A stretch of DNA of 32,180 nucleotides from Pseudomonadota bacterium. GTDB lineage: Bacteria > Pseudomonadota > Gammaproteobacteria > Burkholderiales > SG8-39. The stretch spans positions 1-32,180 of the forward strand of contig JAJZPQ010000042.1 of the NCBI GenBank assembly GCA_021811085.1. Reading direction: 5' to 3'. This document shows positions 17,976-25,790 of the stretch, piece after piece (position 1 is the first letter of the stretch; each line of letters begins with the position of its first letter). The position numbers and the translations under genes were made by a program. The notes beneath the pieces are model-generated. The model worked only from the letters and a program-made list of their open reading frames with translations. It ran no database searches and was not told the DNA's origin.

Positions 17976-18911
17976 ATGCGCATTCTGCTACTGGGCTCAA
18001 TCGCCTACGACAACATCATGGTGTTCGAGGGGCGTTTTCGCGAGCACATTCTGCCTGACCAGATACACATGCTCAACGTAGCGTTCCTGGTGCCTGCGTT
18101 ACGGCGGGAATTCGGCGGCTGCGCTGCCAACATCGCTTATAGCCTGCGCCTGCTCGGTGGCGAGCCGCTGATCATGGCCACGGTGGGCGAAGATGCCGAG
18201 CCCTATTACCGGCGCCTGGATACGCTGGGCATCGCGCGCACACACGTGCGTGAAGTTGCCGGCACCTACACCGCGCAGGCGTTCATTACCACGGATCTCG
18301 ACGACAATCAGATCACCGCCTTCCACCCGGGGGCGATGGGCCATTCACATCTCAACAACGTCGCGGCAGCGGGCAAAGTCGGCCTCGCCATCGTTTCGCC
18401 CGACGGGCGCGAGGGCATGCTGCAGCATGCGCGCGAACTGAGCGAGGAGAACATCCCGTTCGTGTTCGATCCCGGTCAGGGCCTGCCCATGTTCTCCGGC
18501 GCCGAGCTGCTCGATTTCGTCGAGCTCGCGAGCTACGTTGCGCTCAACTCGTACGAGAGCAAGATGCTGGAAGAGCGCACCGGAAAATCGCTCGCGGATT
18601 TGGCGCAAAGAGTGCAGGCACTGATAGTGACGCATGGCGCCAAGGGTTCGGAGATCTACGCCAAGGGTCAACGCCTGGAAATCCCGTGCGTTAAAGCAGA
18701 CAACATCGTGGATCCGACCGGCTGCGGGGATGCTTATCGCGCCGGCCTGCTGTATGGCATCGCCGCAGGCATGGATTGGCGTTCGACCGGCCAGCTCGCC
18801 TCGCTCATGGGTGCGCTCAAGATAGGCGCGCGCGGCGGACAGAACCATCGCGCCAGCCGCGCCGAAATCGAGGTGCTTTACCGCCAGCACTTCAACGCAC
18901 AACTTGGATAA
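17976..18911 (+). CDS. PfkB-family carbohydrate (ribokinase-like) kinase
   Basis: A 311-aa ribokinase-fold kinase. The N-terminal substrate-binding motif FGGCAANIAYSLRLLGG (46-62) and the C-terminal DPTGCGDAYRAGLLYG (246-261, catalytic base Asp252) are the two PfkB signatures; the usual GAGD is GCGD here. ALNSYESKMLEERTG and IVTHGAKGSEIY are also conserved. Similar betaproteobacterial proteins are annotated as adenosine or sugar kinases, but the substrate cannot be read from the sequence. It follows the DUF3426 gene by 81 nt and is followed after 11 nt by the lipoprotein gene. Confidence 0.88.
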   Translation: MRILLLGSIAYDNIMVFEGRFREHILPDQIHMLNVAFLVPALRREFGGCAANIAYSLRLLGGEPLIMATVGEDAEPYYRRLDTLGIARTHVREVAGTYTAQAFITTDLDDNQITAFHPGAMGHSHLNNVAAAGKVGLAIVSPDGREGMLQHARELSEENIPFVFDPGQGLPMFSGAELLDFVELASYVALNSYESKMLEERTGKSLADLAQRVQALIVTHGAKGSEIYAKGQRLEIPCVKADNIVDPTGCGDAYRAGLLYGIAAGMDWRSTGQLASLMGALKIGARGGQNHRASRAEIEVLYRQHFNAQLG

Positions 18912-18922
18912 AAGGATAGTCT

Positions 18923-19387
18923 ATGAAAGTTTTCGCGAGAATCACCATTGCCGGCGTGGTCGCCGTGTCCGCGCTCATCAGCGGCTGCGCCAGCACCACT
19001 TCAGGCAGCGTCTATTCCAGCAGCCAGGCAGGGCGGGAACAAACCGTACGCCTGGGTGTGGTTGAAAGCGTGCGCCAGGTCACCATCGAAAGCCCCAGGA
19101 GCGGCGTCGGCACGCTTGCCGGCGGCGCGATCGGCGGCGTCGCCGGCAGCAATATCGGCGGCGGCAACAGAGGCAGCGCCGTCGGCACCATCCTCGGCGC
19201 CGTGGCGGGCGGCCTGGCCGGCAATGCGATCGAGGAGGGCGCGACCAAGAAGCCGGGGCTGGAGATCACGGTCAAGCTCGACAACGGCGAATTGCGCGCC
19301 ATCACCCAGGACGCAGACGAGAGCTTCAGGCCCGGCGAGCGTGTGCGCCTGCTTTCCGGCAACGGCGTGACGCGGGTAACGCATTAG
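18923..19387 (+). CDS. Glycine-zipper outer-membrane lipoprotein (SlyB/17-kDa antigen-like)
   Basis: A 154-aa lipoprotein. The signal peptide ends in the lipobox LISGC (18-22), so Cys22 would be lipidated. Residues 62-104 form a glycine zipper with G-x3-G repeats (LAGGAIGGVAGSNIGGG, GTILGAVAGGLAGNAIEE), the hallmark of Rick_17kDa_Anti/SlyB proteins, which insert as a two-helix hairpin in the outer membrane. The C-terminal part is a small beta domain (EITVKLDNGELRAI, GERVRLLSGNGVTRV). A clear AAGGA lies upstream of the ATG. SlyB-type proteins are often induced by envelope stress. Confidence 0.9.
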   Translation: MKVFARITIAGVVAVSALISGCASTTSGSVYSSSQAGREQTVRLGVVESVRQVTIESPRSGVGTLAGGAIGGVAGSNIGGGNRGSAVGTILGAVAGGLAGNAIEEGATKKPGLEITVKLDNGELRAITQDADESFRPGERVRLLSGNGVTRVTH

Positions 19388-19404
19388 CGCGGAAGTGCGC
19401 TTTT
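19386..19404 (+). terminator. Weak hairpin with T run after the lipoprotein gene
   Basis: AGCGC (19386-19390) and GCGCT (19397-19401) can pair around a 6-nt loop, followed by TTTT ending at 19404. The stem is short, so this is a weak intrinsic-terminator candidate between two convergent genes. Confidence 0.3.
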
Positions 19405-19816
19405 AGTCGAGCGCCGCGCGCAGCTTGGCGGCATTGGCCTCCAGTTGTTCGCGCGGCGGATTTTTCGCCGGCCAGCTGAGGCGCATGCCGTCGTGGCTGT
19501 AGCGCGGCACGAGATGCAGGTGAAAATGAAACACGGTCTGCCCCGCGGCAACGCCGTTGGCCTGGTATAGCGTCAGCCCCTCGGGCGCATAGGCCTTTTG
19601 CGCTGCGCGCGCCACGCGCGCAGCGGTGCGGAACACGGCCGCGGCAAGCGTCTCGTCCAGGCCATAAATATTCTCCACATGCGGCTTCACCGTCACCAAC
19701 ATGTGGCCCGGGTTGACTTCGCCGATATCCATGAATGCGAGCGTCAGTTCGTCTTCGTGCACCTTGGTCGAAGCGATCTGCCCGGCAACGATCTTGCAGA
19801 ACACGCAATCGCTCAT
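19403..19816 (-). CDS. HIT-family nucleotide hydrolase
   Basis: A 137-aa histidine-triad protein. The active-site HFHLHLV (97-103, a His-x-His-x-His motif) is near the C-terminus as expected, MSDCVFCKIVAGQI at the N-terminus has the C4-x2-C7 pair of zinc-binding HIT proteins, and GEVNPGHMLVTVKPHVENIY is conserved. Such proteins hydrolyse nucleoside phosphoramidates or AMP-lysine; the physiological substrate is unknown. A strong GGAGG precedes the ATG. The adjacent apaH on the same strand also acts on nucleotide adducts (Ap4A), a functionally suggestive neighbour. Confidence 0.92.
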   Translation of the reverse strand: MSDCVFCKIVAGQIASTKVHEDELTLAFMDIGEVNPGHMLVTVKPHVENIYGLDETLAAAVFRTAARVARAAQKAYAPEGLTLYQANGVAAGQTVFHFHLHLVPRYSHDGMRLSWPAKNPPREQLEANAAKLRAALD

Positions 19817-19884
19817 CAGCTTTCCTCCTCGGTCGATGATCAATGCTGGAAAACCTGTGGGCGGACGCAGGTTACGCCAACACC

Positions 19885-20706
19885 CTACTGCCCCGGCACC
19901 TGGCGCTGCTTGCACTGCACCTGGAATAGCTTGCGGTCCTCCAGGCGCACCGCGCTCAGCTGTCCGCCCCAGACGCAGCCGCTGTCGAGCGCAAGCAGGT
20001 CCGGCCGCAGCTTCAGTCCCAGCGTGGACCAGTGGCCGCAGACGAGCGTGTGGTCGCGGCTGGCGCGGCCCGGCGCATCGAACCAGGGAAAAAATCCCGG
20101 CGGCGCCTTGGCCGACTCGCCTTTGGTGCGCAATTCTATCCTGCCGCCCGGCGTGCAAAAGCGCATGCGTGCCATGGCATTGACGATGACGCGCAAGCGG
20201 TCGGCGCCGCGCAAGTCCTCGCTCCAGGTATCGGGCGTATCGCCATAGAGCTGCGCCAGGAACGCGCGCCAGCCGGCGCCGCGCAACGCCGCCTCCACTT
20301 CCCGCGCCAGGGCCTGCGCCTGCGCGAGGTCCCATTGCGGCAACAGGCCCGCGTGCACCATGGCCCAGCTGCCCTCGACATGCAACATCGGCCGCTGCCG
20401 CAGCCAGGCGAGCAGCTCATCGCGATCCGGCGCCGCGAGCACCTCGCCGAGCGTGTCGTTGCGGTGCTGCTTCGCGTATCCGCAAGCCACGGCGAGCAGG
20501 TGAAAATCGTGATTGCCGAGCACCGTTACCGCGCGCTCGCCCAGATCCTTCACCAGGCGCAGCGTCGCCAGCGAATCCGGGCCGCGGTTCACCAGATCGC
20601 CGACGAACCACAGCCGGTCGCGCCTGCGCTCGAAGCCGATCGCGGCGAGCAGCTGCCGCAGCGCGTCTGCGCATCCTTGAACGTCGCCGATCGCGTACGT
20701 CGCCAT
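19885..20706 (-). CDS. apaH: Bis(5'-nucleosyl)-tetraphosphatase, symmetrical
   Basis: ApaH splits Ap4A to two ADP and decaps Np4-capped RNA. The 273-aa protein carries the metallophosphatase motifs GDVQGC (7-12), GDLVNRGPDS (36-45) and LGNHDFHLLA (63-72), plus the C-terminal CGHWSTLGL and LDSGCVWGGQLSAVRL. These last features separate ApaH from generic PPP phosphatases. The ATG at 20706 directly precedes ATYAIGDVQG, the family start. It lies 4 nt downstream of the truncated comM stop, so its promoter may once have been in or before comM, whose 5' part is now gone from this locus. Confidence 0.96.
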   Translation of the reverse strand: MATYAIGDVQGCADALRQLLAAIGFERRRDRLWFVGDLVNRGPDSLATLRLVKDLGERAVTVLGNHDFHLLAVACGYAKQHRNDTLGEVLAAPDRDELLAWLRQRPMLHVEGSWAMVHAGLLPQWDLAQAQALAREVEAALRGAGWRAFLAQLYGDTPDTWSEDLRGADRLRVIVNAMARMRFCTPGGRIELRTKGESAKAPPGFFPWFDAPGRASRDHTLVCGHWSTLGLKLRPDLLALDSGCVWGGQLSAVRLEDRKLFQVQCKQRQVPGQ

Positions 20707-20710
20707 ATGT

Positions 20711-21180
20711 TCAGGCGGCGCGGTCGAACTTGCGGTATTGGATCGCCTCGGCCACATGCGCCACGGCGATCGCTTCGCTGCGCGCGAGATCGGCAACGGT
20801 GCGCGCGAGCTTGAGCACGCGATGATAGGCGCGCGCCGACAGGCTCAGCCGCGCAATCGCCTGCCTGAGCAAACCTTCGGCCGCCGTCTCCGGCCGGCAC
20901 CAGCGCTCGATTTCACGCGTGCCGAGGCTGCTGTTGCTTTTGCCCTGGCGTTCGATCTGCAGCCGGTGTGCCGTGGCGACGCGCGCGCGCACCGCGCCGC
21001 TGGCTTCGCCCGCGCTCTGGCGCAACAGGTCTTCCTGCGGCACAGCCGGCACCGCGATGTGGATGTCGATGCGATCCAGCAACGGACCGGAGACGCGGCC
21101 GCGATAGCGTGCGACCTGATCCGGCGTGCAGCGGCAGCGTCCATTGAAATGCCCGAGATAGCCGCACGGGCAGGGACGCG
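20711..21180 (-). pseudogene. comM: comM (YifB-like Mg-chelatase ATPase), 3' remnant
   Basis: The reading frame from about 21175 to the stop at 20711 encodes the last ~155 residues of ComM: PCPCGYLGH, CTPDQVARYRGRVSGPLLDRIDI, LSARAYHRVLKLARTVADL and YRKFD. ComM is a hexameric helicase that promotes branch migration during natural transformation and is normally about 500 aa. Upstream of PCPCGY, where MN should precede, the sequence becomes unrelated and runs antisense to a helix-turn-helix gene. Walker A and most of the AAA+ domain are missing, so the product cannot be active. The usual AMNPCPCGY motif is cut at RATR-PCPCGY. Confidence 0.85.
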
Positions 21181-21188
21181 TTGCTCTT

Positions 21189-21659
21189 TTGCAGTTCGTG
21201 CCCATCACTCTTAAAGCACTGAAACCAAAGGAAACGGATTTTGAGCCACAGACCTTGGGAGAGTACGTCAGGAAGCGGCGGCTGGAATTGAGGCTGACCC
21301 AGAAGCAGGCAGCCGAGCGGCTAGGCGTCAAACCCTGGACGGTCCTGAACTGGGAGAAAGACCACACCGAGCCGCCGATTGAGTCCATGCCCGCCATTAT
21401 ACGGTTCTTAGACTACGACCCCTTCCCGGAGCCGAAGAACATTCCAGAGCGCCTACTCGCCAAACGCCGGGCAATGGGCTGGTCGATCAAGGGAGCTGCC
21501 CGGCAGCTTGGGGTGGATCCGGGAACGTGGGGAGATTGGGAGCAGGGTGGCGTTATTTTATATCGCGATCACCGGCTCCTGGTCGCTCGGCTCCTTGATT
21601 TGCCGGAAGGCGAAATGGACCAAGACATGGAAGTACGCGGGAATCGGTTGCACAAATAA
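21189..21659 (+). CDS. Two-domain XRE-type helix-turn-helix protein
   Basis: A 156-aa protein with two HTH units. The first (27-60) has VRKRRLELRLTQKQAAERLGV followed by the recognition-helix region TVLNWEKDHTEPP. The second (87-120) has RLLAKRRAMGWSIKGAARQLGV followed by GTWGDWEQG. An IRFLDYDPFPEP linker joins them. No catalytic or ligand domain is present. The most plausible start is TTG at 21189, giving MQFVPITLKAL; no ATG is available nearby. It begins about 10 bp from the comM break and is divergent to the remnant. Its codon use is less GC-rich than its neighbours, suggesting acquisition. Targets are unknown. Confidence 0.75.
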   Translation: MQFVPITLKALKPKETDFEPQTLGEYVRKRRLELRLTQKQAAERLGVKPWTVLNWEKDHTEPPIESMPAIIRFLDYDPFPEPKNIPERLLAKRRAMGWSIKGAARQLGVDPGTWGDWEQGGVILYRDHRLLVARLLDLPEGEMDQDMEVRGNRLHK

Positions 21660-21706
21660 CCGCTTCCGGTCAGGGCACGGCCGGTCAGAGGTCCCGTCGC
21701 GGAGGT

Positions 21707-22213
21707 CTACAAGTGCCCCTTCGAGCGCCGTCTGAACAGTGGCTGGGGCCGCTCCACCGAGGTTTGGTAGGCCTCACTCAAGTCGTCAAAGGCAGAGAGG
21801 GCCTGTTGCGGATCTTGATCCGCACGCAGCGTGAAGGCATCAAAGCCGCAGCGCGAGAGATAGTAGAGTTGGTCGCGCAACACGTCCCCGATTGCGCGCA
21901 GCTCGCCACGGTAGCCATAACGCTCGCGCAAGAGCCGTGCCAGCGAATTGCCGCGACCGTCGGTAAATTGGGCAAAGCGCACTGCAATAACACCGAAGCG
22001 ATCCAGATCTGGCGCAATCGCCGCCGGGTCCGCGTCTACTTCCAACCAAACGCCGATGCGCCCAAGGCGAAACGAAAGCGTGTCACTCTCCCGCGTCCAC
22101 AGATCGAGCGGTACGATCACATCGCCGCTGAAGGGCAATGCTCCGATCGGGTCCTGCTCAAGCAGCTGCCAGCTGTCTTGAATGACGGCGCGGTGTTTGA
22201 TAATTTGTGCCAT
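21707..22213 (-). CDS. DUF934 protein linked to sulfite/nitrite reductase
   Basis: A 168-aa protein of the DUF934 family, marked by RFGVIAVRFAQFTDGRGNSLARLLRERYGYRGELRAIGDVLRDQLYYLSRCGFDAF. It is found almost always next to cysI-type reductases in Proteobacteria and is presumed to assist sulfite reduction; its biochemical role is not established. The ATG at 22213 (MAQIIKHR) has AAGGA at 8-nt spacing, better than the ATG 6 nt upstream, where the spacing would be 2 nt. The start lies inside the cysI reading frame, giving a 56-nt overlap in another frame and implying translational coupling. Confidence 0.88.
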   Translation of the reverse strand: MAQIIKHRAVIQDSWQLLEQDPIGALPFSGDVIVPLDLWTRESDTLSFRLGRIGVWLEVDADPAAIAPDLDRFGVIAVRFAQFTDGRGNSLARLLRERYGYRGELRAIGDVLRDQLYYLSRCGFDAFTLRADQDPQQALSAFDDLSEAYQTSVERPQPLFRRRSKGHL

Positions 22214-23858
22214 ATACATAGTCCTTGAACGGTTCGATGCCGATGCGGCGTACTGTGTCGATGAAGCGCTCTTCCTCGCCGTCACGCTCGGCAAGATAGA
22301 CCTCGATCAACTTTTCGACGATCTCGGGCACCTTGTCCTGTGCGATCGCAGGTCCGATGACCTTGCCGAGCGACGCGTCCACCCCTTGTGCGCCGCCGAT
22401 CGAGATCTGGTAGTACTCCTCGCCCTGCTTGTCCACGCCGAGAATGCCGATGTGGCCGATGTGGTGATGGCCGCATGAATTCATGCAGCCCGAGATATTG
22501 AGGTCAAGCTCGCCGATGTCGTGCAGATAGTCCAGATCGTCGAAGCGCTGCTGGATCGCCTCGGCCACGGGGATGGACTTGGCGTTGGCGAGCGAACAGA
22601 AGTCGCCGCCGGGGCAGGCGATGATGTTGGTCAGGAGGCCGATGTTGGGCGTGGCCAGGCCGAGCGGCCGGATTTCGCGCCATAGCGCGTGCAGATCGGA
22701 GACGCGCACGTCGGGAAGGACCAGGTTCTGCTCGTGGGAGACGCGTAGTTCGCCGAAGGAATAGCGCTCGGCGAGACCGGCGATCGCGTCCATCTGCTCG
22801 GCGCTCGCGTCCCCGGGCGCGGCGCCGGTGCGCTTGAGCGACAACGTCACTGCCGCATAGCCCGGCACCTTGTGCGGGTGGACGTTGCGCCTGTGCCAGT
22901 TGGCGAAAGGCTTCTCCGCCGCCAGCATGGCATTGAGGAAGGTGTCCTCTGCCAGTAATTCGGCGTAGGCGGGACGGGTAAAGCGGCCTTCGATGCGCCG
23001 CACTTCCTCCTCGATCAGGGTCGCCGGGCCGTCTTTGAGATGCGACCATTCTTCCTCGACCTGCTGTGCGAAGACCGCGGGTGTGAGTTCCTTGACCAGA
23101 ATCTTGATACGTGCCTTGTACTTGTTGTCGCGCCGGCCATGGCGGTTGTACACGCGCAGAATTGCGTCGAGGTAAGTCAGCAAGTGGCACCAGGGAAGGT
23201 ACTCGCAGATCACGTGGCCGACCACGGGCGTGCGGCCGAGCCCGCCGCCGACGATAACGCGAAAGCCGATCTCGTCGTTGGCAGCGCGGAGCGCATGCAG
23301 ACCGATGTCGTGCACCCAGGTCGCGGCGCGGTCGGCAGCGCTGCCGGACACCGCGATTTTGAACTTCCTCGGCAGGTAGGCGAATTCCGGGTGCAGGGCG
23401 GACCACTGCCTTATCAACTCGCACCAGACAAACGAATCGACGATTTCATCCAGGGCCACGCCCGCAAAATGGTCGGTGGTGGTGTTGCGGATGCAACTGC
23501 CCGAGGTCTGGATTGCGTGCATCTGCACCCCGGCCAGTTCAGCCAGGATCTCGGGTGCGTCCTCCAGCCTGGGCCAGTTGAACTGGATATTCTGGCGCGT
23601 GGAGAAATGACCGTAGCCCTTGTCGTAGGTACGCGCTATATGGGCGAGTTTTCTCAGCTGGACTGAAGACAGCAGTCCGTAGGGGATCGCCACGCGCAGC
23701 ATCGGCGCGTAGCGTTCGATGTAAAGGCCGTTTTGCAGCCGCAGCGGGCGGAAGTCGTCCACCGACAATTCGCCCGCAAGGTGGCGGCGCGTCTGGTTGC
23801 GGAACTGGCGCACGCGCTCGTCCACGATGCGCTGGTCGATCTGGTCGTATAGGTACAT
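22158..23858 (-). CDS. cysI: Sirohaem [4Fe-4S] sulfite/nitrite reductase
   Basis: A 566-aa sirohaem reductase with two ferredoxin-like and two NirBD domains. The cluster/sirohaem ligands are C415-x5-C421 (ACPGGDFC) and C458-x3-C462 (GCMNSC), and HFSTRQNIQFNW (84-95) and SGSCIRNTTTDHFAG (119-133) form the substrate side. It reduces sulfite to sulfide in assimilation. The CysB-like regulator next door and the DUF934 partner favour sulfite over nitrite. No cysJ is visible, so electrons probably come from ferredoxin or another reductase. The ATG at 23858 gives MYLYDQIDQRIV. A homologous NirA-type activity on nitrite cannot be excluded. Confidence 0.9.
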   Translation of the reverse strand: MYLYDQIDQRIVDERVRQFRNQTRRHLAGELSVDDFRPLRLQNGLYIERYAPMLRVAIPYGLLSSVQLRKLAHIARTYDKGYGHFSTRQNIQFNWPRLEDAPEILAELAGVQMHAIQTSGSCIRNTTTDHFAGVALDEIVDSFVWCELIRQWSALHPEFAYLPRKFKIAVSGSAADRAATWVHDIGLHALRAANDEIGFRVIVGGGLGRTPVVGHVICEYLPWCHLLTYLDAILRVYNRHGRRDNKYKARIKILVKELTPAVFAQQVEEEWSHLKDGPATLIEEEVRRIEGRFTRPAYAELLAEDTFLNAMLAAEKPFANWHRRNVHPHKVPGYAAVTLSLKRTGAAPGDASAEQMDAIAGLAERYSFGELRVSHEQNLVLPDVRVSDLHALWREIRPLGLATPNIGLLTNIIACPGGDFCSLANAKSIPVAEAIQQRFDDLDYLHDIGELDLNISGCMNSCGHHHIGHIGILGVDKQGEEYYQISIGGAQGVDASLGKVIGPAIAQDKVPEIVEKLIEVYLAERDGEEERFIDTVRRIGIEPFKDYVYGTNYQTPRRHSRQLAAA

Positions 23859-24006
23859 AGTGCTCTCAGCGTGCTGGCGTGCCTGCTCTCGCGGGCAAGC
23901 GGTTATGGAATTTGCCAATACAGGCCGCAGCGTAATAAACTCTAGTTATAAGAAGAACGAATAAATAGAGATATCTATATAATCAGGTAGTATTTAGGCC
24001 AAGGCC
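23859..24006. promoter_or_regulatory. Divergent cysI / cysB-like promoter region
   Basis: This 148-bp spacer is strikingly AT-rich in its right half (about 23930-24000). On the plus strand it carries TATAAT at 23978-23983, a good -10 about 24 nt before the regulator ATG, with no good -35. A short dyad, AGATATCT, lies just upstream. LysR-type regulators normally bind such divergent regions, so CysB-type boxes for cysI activation and autoregulation are expected here; I could not align a confident one. Confidence 0.5.
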
Positions 24007-24948
24007 ATGAATTTTCAGCAGCTGCGCTATGTGCGAGAGACCGTGAGACGCGGGCTCAACCTCACAGAGGCGGCCAACGCCCTGCATACCTCCCAGCCGG
24101 GTGTGTCGAAGCAGATTCGCGAACTAGAAAACGAGCTCGGCTTCGACATATTCGTGCGCCACGGCAAGCGCATGTCCGCCATCACAGAACCGGGGAAGGT
24201 GGTGCTCGCCATCATCGAGCGCGTGTTGCAGGAGGCAGACAACCTGAAACGCGCGGCGCACGATTTCAGCGCCCGGGATTCGGGCGGGCTCACCATTGCC
24301 ACTACCCATACCCAGGCGCGTTACGCTTTGCCGCGCGTGGTGGGCGAATTCAAACGCCGCTATCCCCGGGTTCACCTGACGCTGCAGCAGGGCAACCCGC
24401 TGCAATTGGCCGAGATGGTGCAGGCCGGGACGGCGGACATCGCCATCGCCACCGAGGCGCTGGAGGATTTCCCAGGATTGCTCGCCTTACCCGGATATAC
24501 TTGGAGCCATTGCGCAGTGGTGCCGCCCAGGCACCCCTTGCTTAAGGCCGGGACCCTGACCCTGGAGAGGTTGGCGACGTACCCGATAGTGACTTACGAC
24601 ATCGCATTCGCCGGCCGCACGCACATCGATGCCGCCTTTGCCGCGCGCAACCTGGCCGTGGACGTGGTGCTGTCGGCGATCGACGCCGACGTGATCAAGA
24701 CCTACGTCGAACTGGGCCTGGGCGTGGGCATCATCGCCGCCATGGCCTACGACGCCAAACGCGATCTGAAGCTGCGCGCGATTGAATGCGCGCACCTGTT
24801 CCGCTCCAACACCACGCGCGTGGCGATCAAGCGCGGCAGCTTGCTGCGTGGCTATGCCTACGAATTCATTGAACTGTTCGCCCCGGCCCTGAACCGCAAG
24901 CTGATCGAGCGCGCCCTGGCGGGAGAGGGCGAGCTGTACGAGCTCTGA
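24007..24948 (+). CDS. cysB: CysB-type LysR-family transcriptional regulator
   Basis: A 313-aa LysR regulator. The N-terminal winged HTH begins MNFQQLRYVRETVRRGLNLTEAANALHTSQPGVSKQIRELE, the pattern of CysB/Cbl with the conserved Asn-Leu-Thr-Glu-Ala before the recognition helix. The effector domain has IATTHTQARYALP (binding site for acetylserine or sulfate in CysB), QGNPLQLAEMV, and TYDIAFAGRTHID. CysB activates sulfur-assimilation genes when sulfur is limiting. It is divergent from cysI, its likely target, across an AT-rich region. Cbl is the alternative paralogue; CysB is preferred because this is the only copy seen and it is next to cysI. Confidence 0.9.
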   Translation: MNFQQLRYVRETVRRGLNLTEAANALHTSQPGVSKQIRELENELGFDIFVRHGKRMSAITEPGKVVLAIIERVLQEADNLKRAAHDFSARDSGGLTIATTHTQARYALPRVVGEFKRRYPRVHLTLQQGNPLQLAEMVQAGTADIAIATEALEDFPGLLALPGYTWSHCAVVPPRHPLLKAGTLTLERLATYPIVTYDIAFAGRTHIDAAFAARNLAVDVVLSAIDADVIKTYVELGLGVGIIAAMAYDAKRDLKLRAIECAHLFRSNTTRVAIKRGSLLRGYAYEFIELFAPALNRKLIERALAGEGELYEL

Positions 24949-25064
24949 ACACGTCGCACAACCTAGGTCGCGAGCTACTGCCAGCCAGCGTATCTTCGAG
25001 GTGGCTGCTTTAACTCTGGCAGCGGACTATCGATAACGAAGAAATCGAACTTCCGCTTTGGGTC

Positions 25065-25234
25065 GAGGCTGTGTGAAAACGCAAAAATTTGCGCTTCGCC
25101 AAAAATATTTCCCACGTCGACCCAAGAATTACGTCCATTAGCAATTGCCGGCACTACCGGTCGCTACTGTTGTTCCTTAAACCAACGCCTGTTTCCCATT
25201 TCAAAAAATCGGGTTAGCGTTTTCACACAGCCTC
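25065..25234. mobile_element. MITE-like element, 170 bp, 18-bp perfect terminal inverted repeats
   Basis: The left end GAGGCTGTGTGAAAACGC (25065-25082) and the right end GCGTTTTCACACAGCCTC (25217-25234) are exact reverse complements over 18 bp. GGTC flanks both sides directly (25061-25064 and 25235-25238), consistent with a 4-bp target duplication. The 134-bp interior has no ORF and differs between the two halves, so the element would depend on a transposase elsewhere. The terminal sequence resembles ends of known insertion sequences but I cannot assign the family. Confidence 0.75.
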
Positions 25235-25370
25235 GGTCGAAAGTGTGAATTCGTCTTTTCCGAGAGCGGACGCTCAAATCGGAAGCGCCGACTAGCTCTT
25301 GGGTAGACCGCCCGTGCCCGGTTTTGCCGAGAACCGGCCGCCCCCAAGGTCTTAGCTGTGGGGCTGCTCA

Positions 25371-25402
25371 GGGTCGCTATGTAAAGCTTTACATAGCGAC
25401 CC
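25371..25402. repeat. Perfect 32-bp palindrome
   Basis: GGGTCGCTATGTAAAG is followed immediately by its exact reverse complement CTTTACATAGCGACCC, with no spacer. The symmetry stops on both sides (A and A). It lies 163 bp upstream of the dodecin ATG. It could be a dimeric-regulator operator (inner TGTAAAGCTTTACA), a cruciform, or the joined ends of a lost element. Confidence 0.9.
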
Positions 25403-25564
25403 ATTGCTGCCGGCCGCATTGCCTGAAAGCAGCCATTCAAGTTAACGAGCTTTAATGCTCCGGCCTTGATTCGATTTGCCAGCCAGAGAAGAAAGGCGGA
25501 CAATTCATCTGCTTCTCGGGCAACCCTCTCTCTGGCATCGGCCATTTGTCTTCAGGAGAGCAGC

Positions 25565-25774
25565 ATGAGCAACCACGTCTACAAAAATATCGAACTCACT
25601 GGATCCTCGACCAAGAGTATCGAGGATGCCGTCAGCGGCGCCATCGCCAAGGCATCATTATCCGTGCGCAACATCCACTGGTTCGAGGTCGTAGAGACGC
25701 GCGGCCACGTGGAAAACGGAAAAGTGGCGCACTGGCAGGTGACGATCAAGGTGGGCTTCACCCTGGAAGACTGA
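25565..25774 (+). CDS. Dodecin (flavin-binding protein)
   Basis: A 69-aa dodecin. These form hollow dodecamers that bind and buffer flavins or CoA. The sequence has [24 protein letters not shown] followed by [19 protein letters not shown] and [14 protein letters not shown]. Trp39 in the [10 protein letters not shown] motif corresponds to the flavin-stacking tryptophan of the family. The length is exactly typical. The ATG at 25565 follows CAGGAGAG. It sits alone on the plus strand beside stress-type genes on the minus strand. Dodecins are linked to protection against free flavin and light stress. Confidence 0.95.
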   Translation: MSNHVYKNIELTGSSTKSIEDAVSGAIAKASLSVRNIHWFEVVETRGHVENGKVAHWQVTIKVGFTLED

Positions 25775-25790
25775 TTCCGCGCGATGGCGT

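Larger units (their letters stand above)
24949..25564. other. Gene-poor accessory spacer with MITE and palindrome
   Basis: No convincing gene lies in this 616-bp gap. It contains a MITE-like element at 25065-25234 and a perfect 32-bp palindrome at 25371-25402 (both listed separately). The only longer open frame (minus strand, 25201-25545) runs through both structures and has no recognisable domain. A Shine-Dalgarno sequence (CAGGAGAG) for the dodecin gene ends the region. Confidence 0.6.

Noticed and set aside
25201-25545. A 114-codon minus-strand frame upstream of dodecin
   Set aside because: It runs through the right MITE end and across the 32-bp palindrome, and no domain is recognisable, so it is unlikely to be coding.
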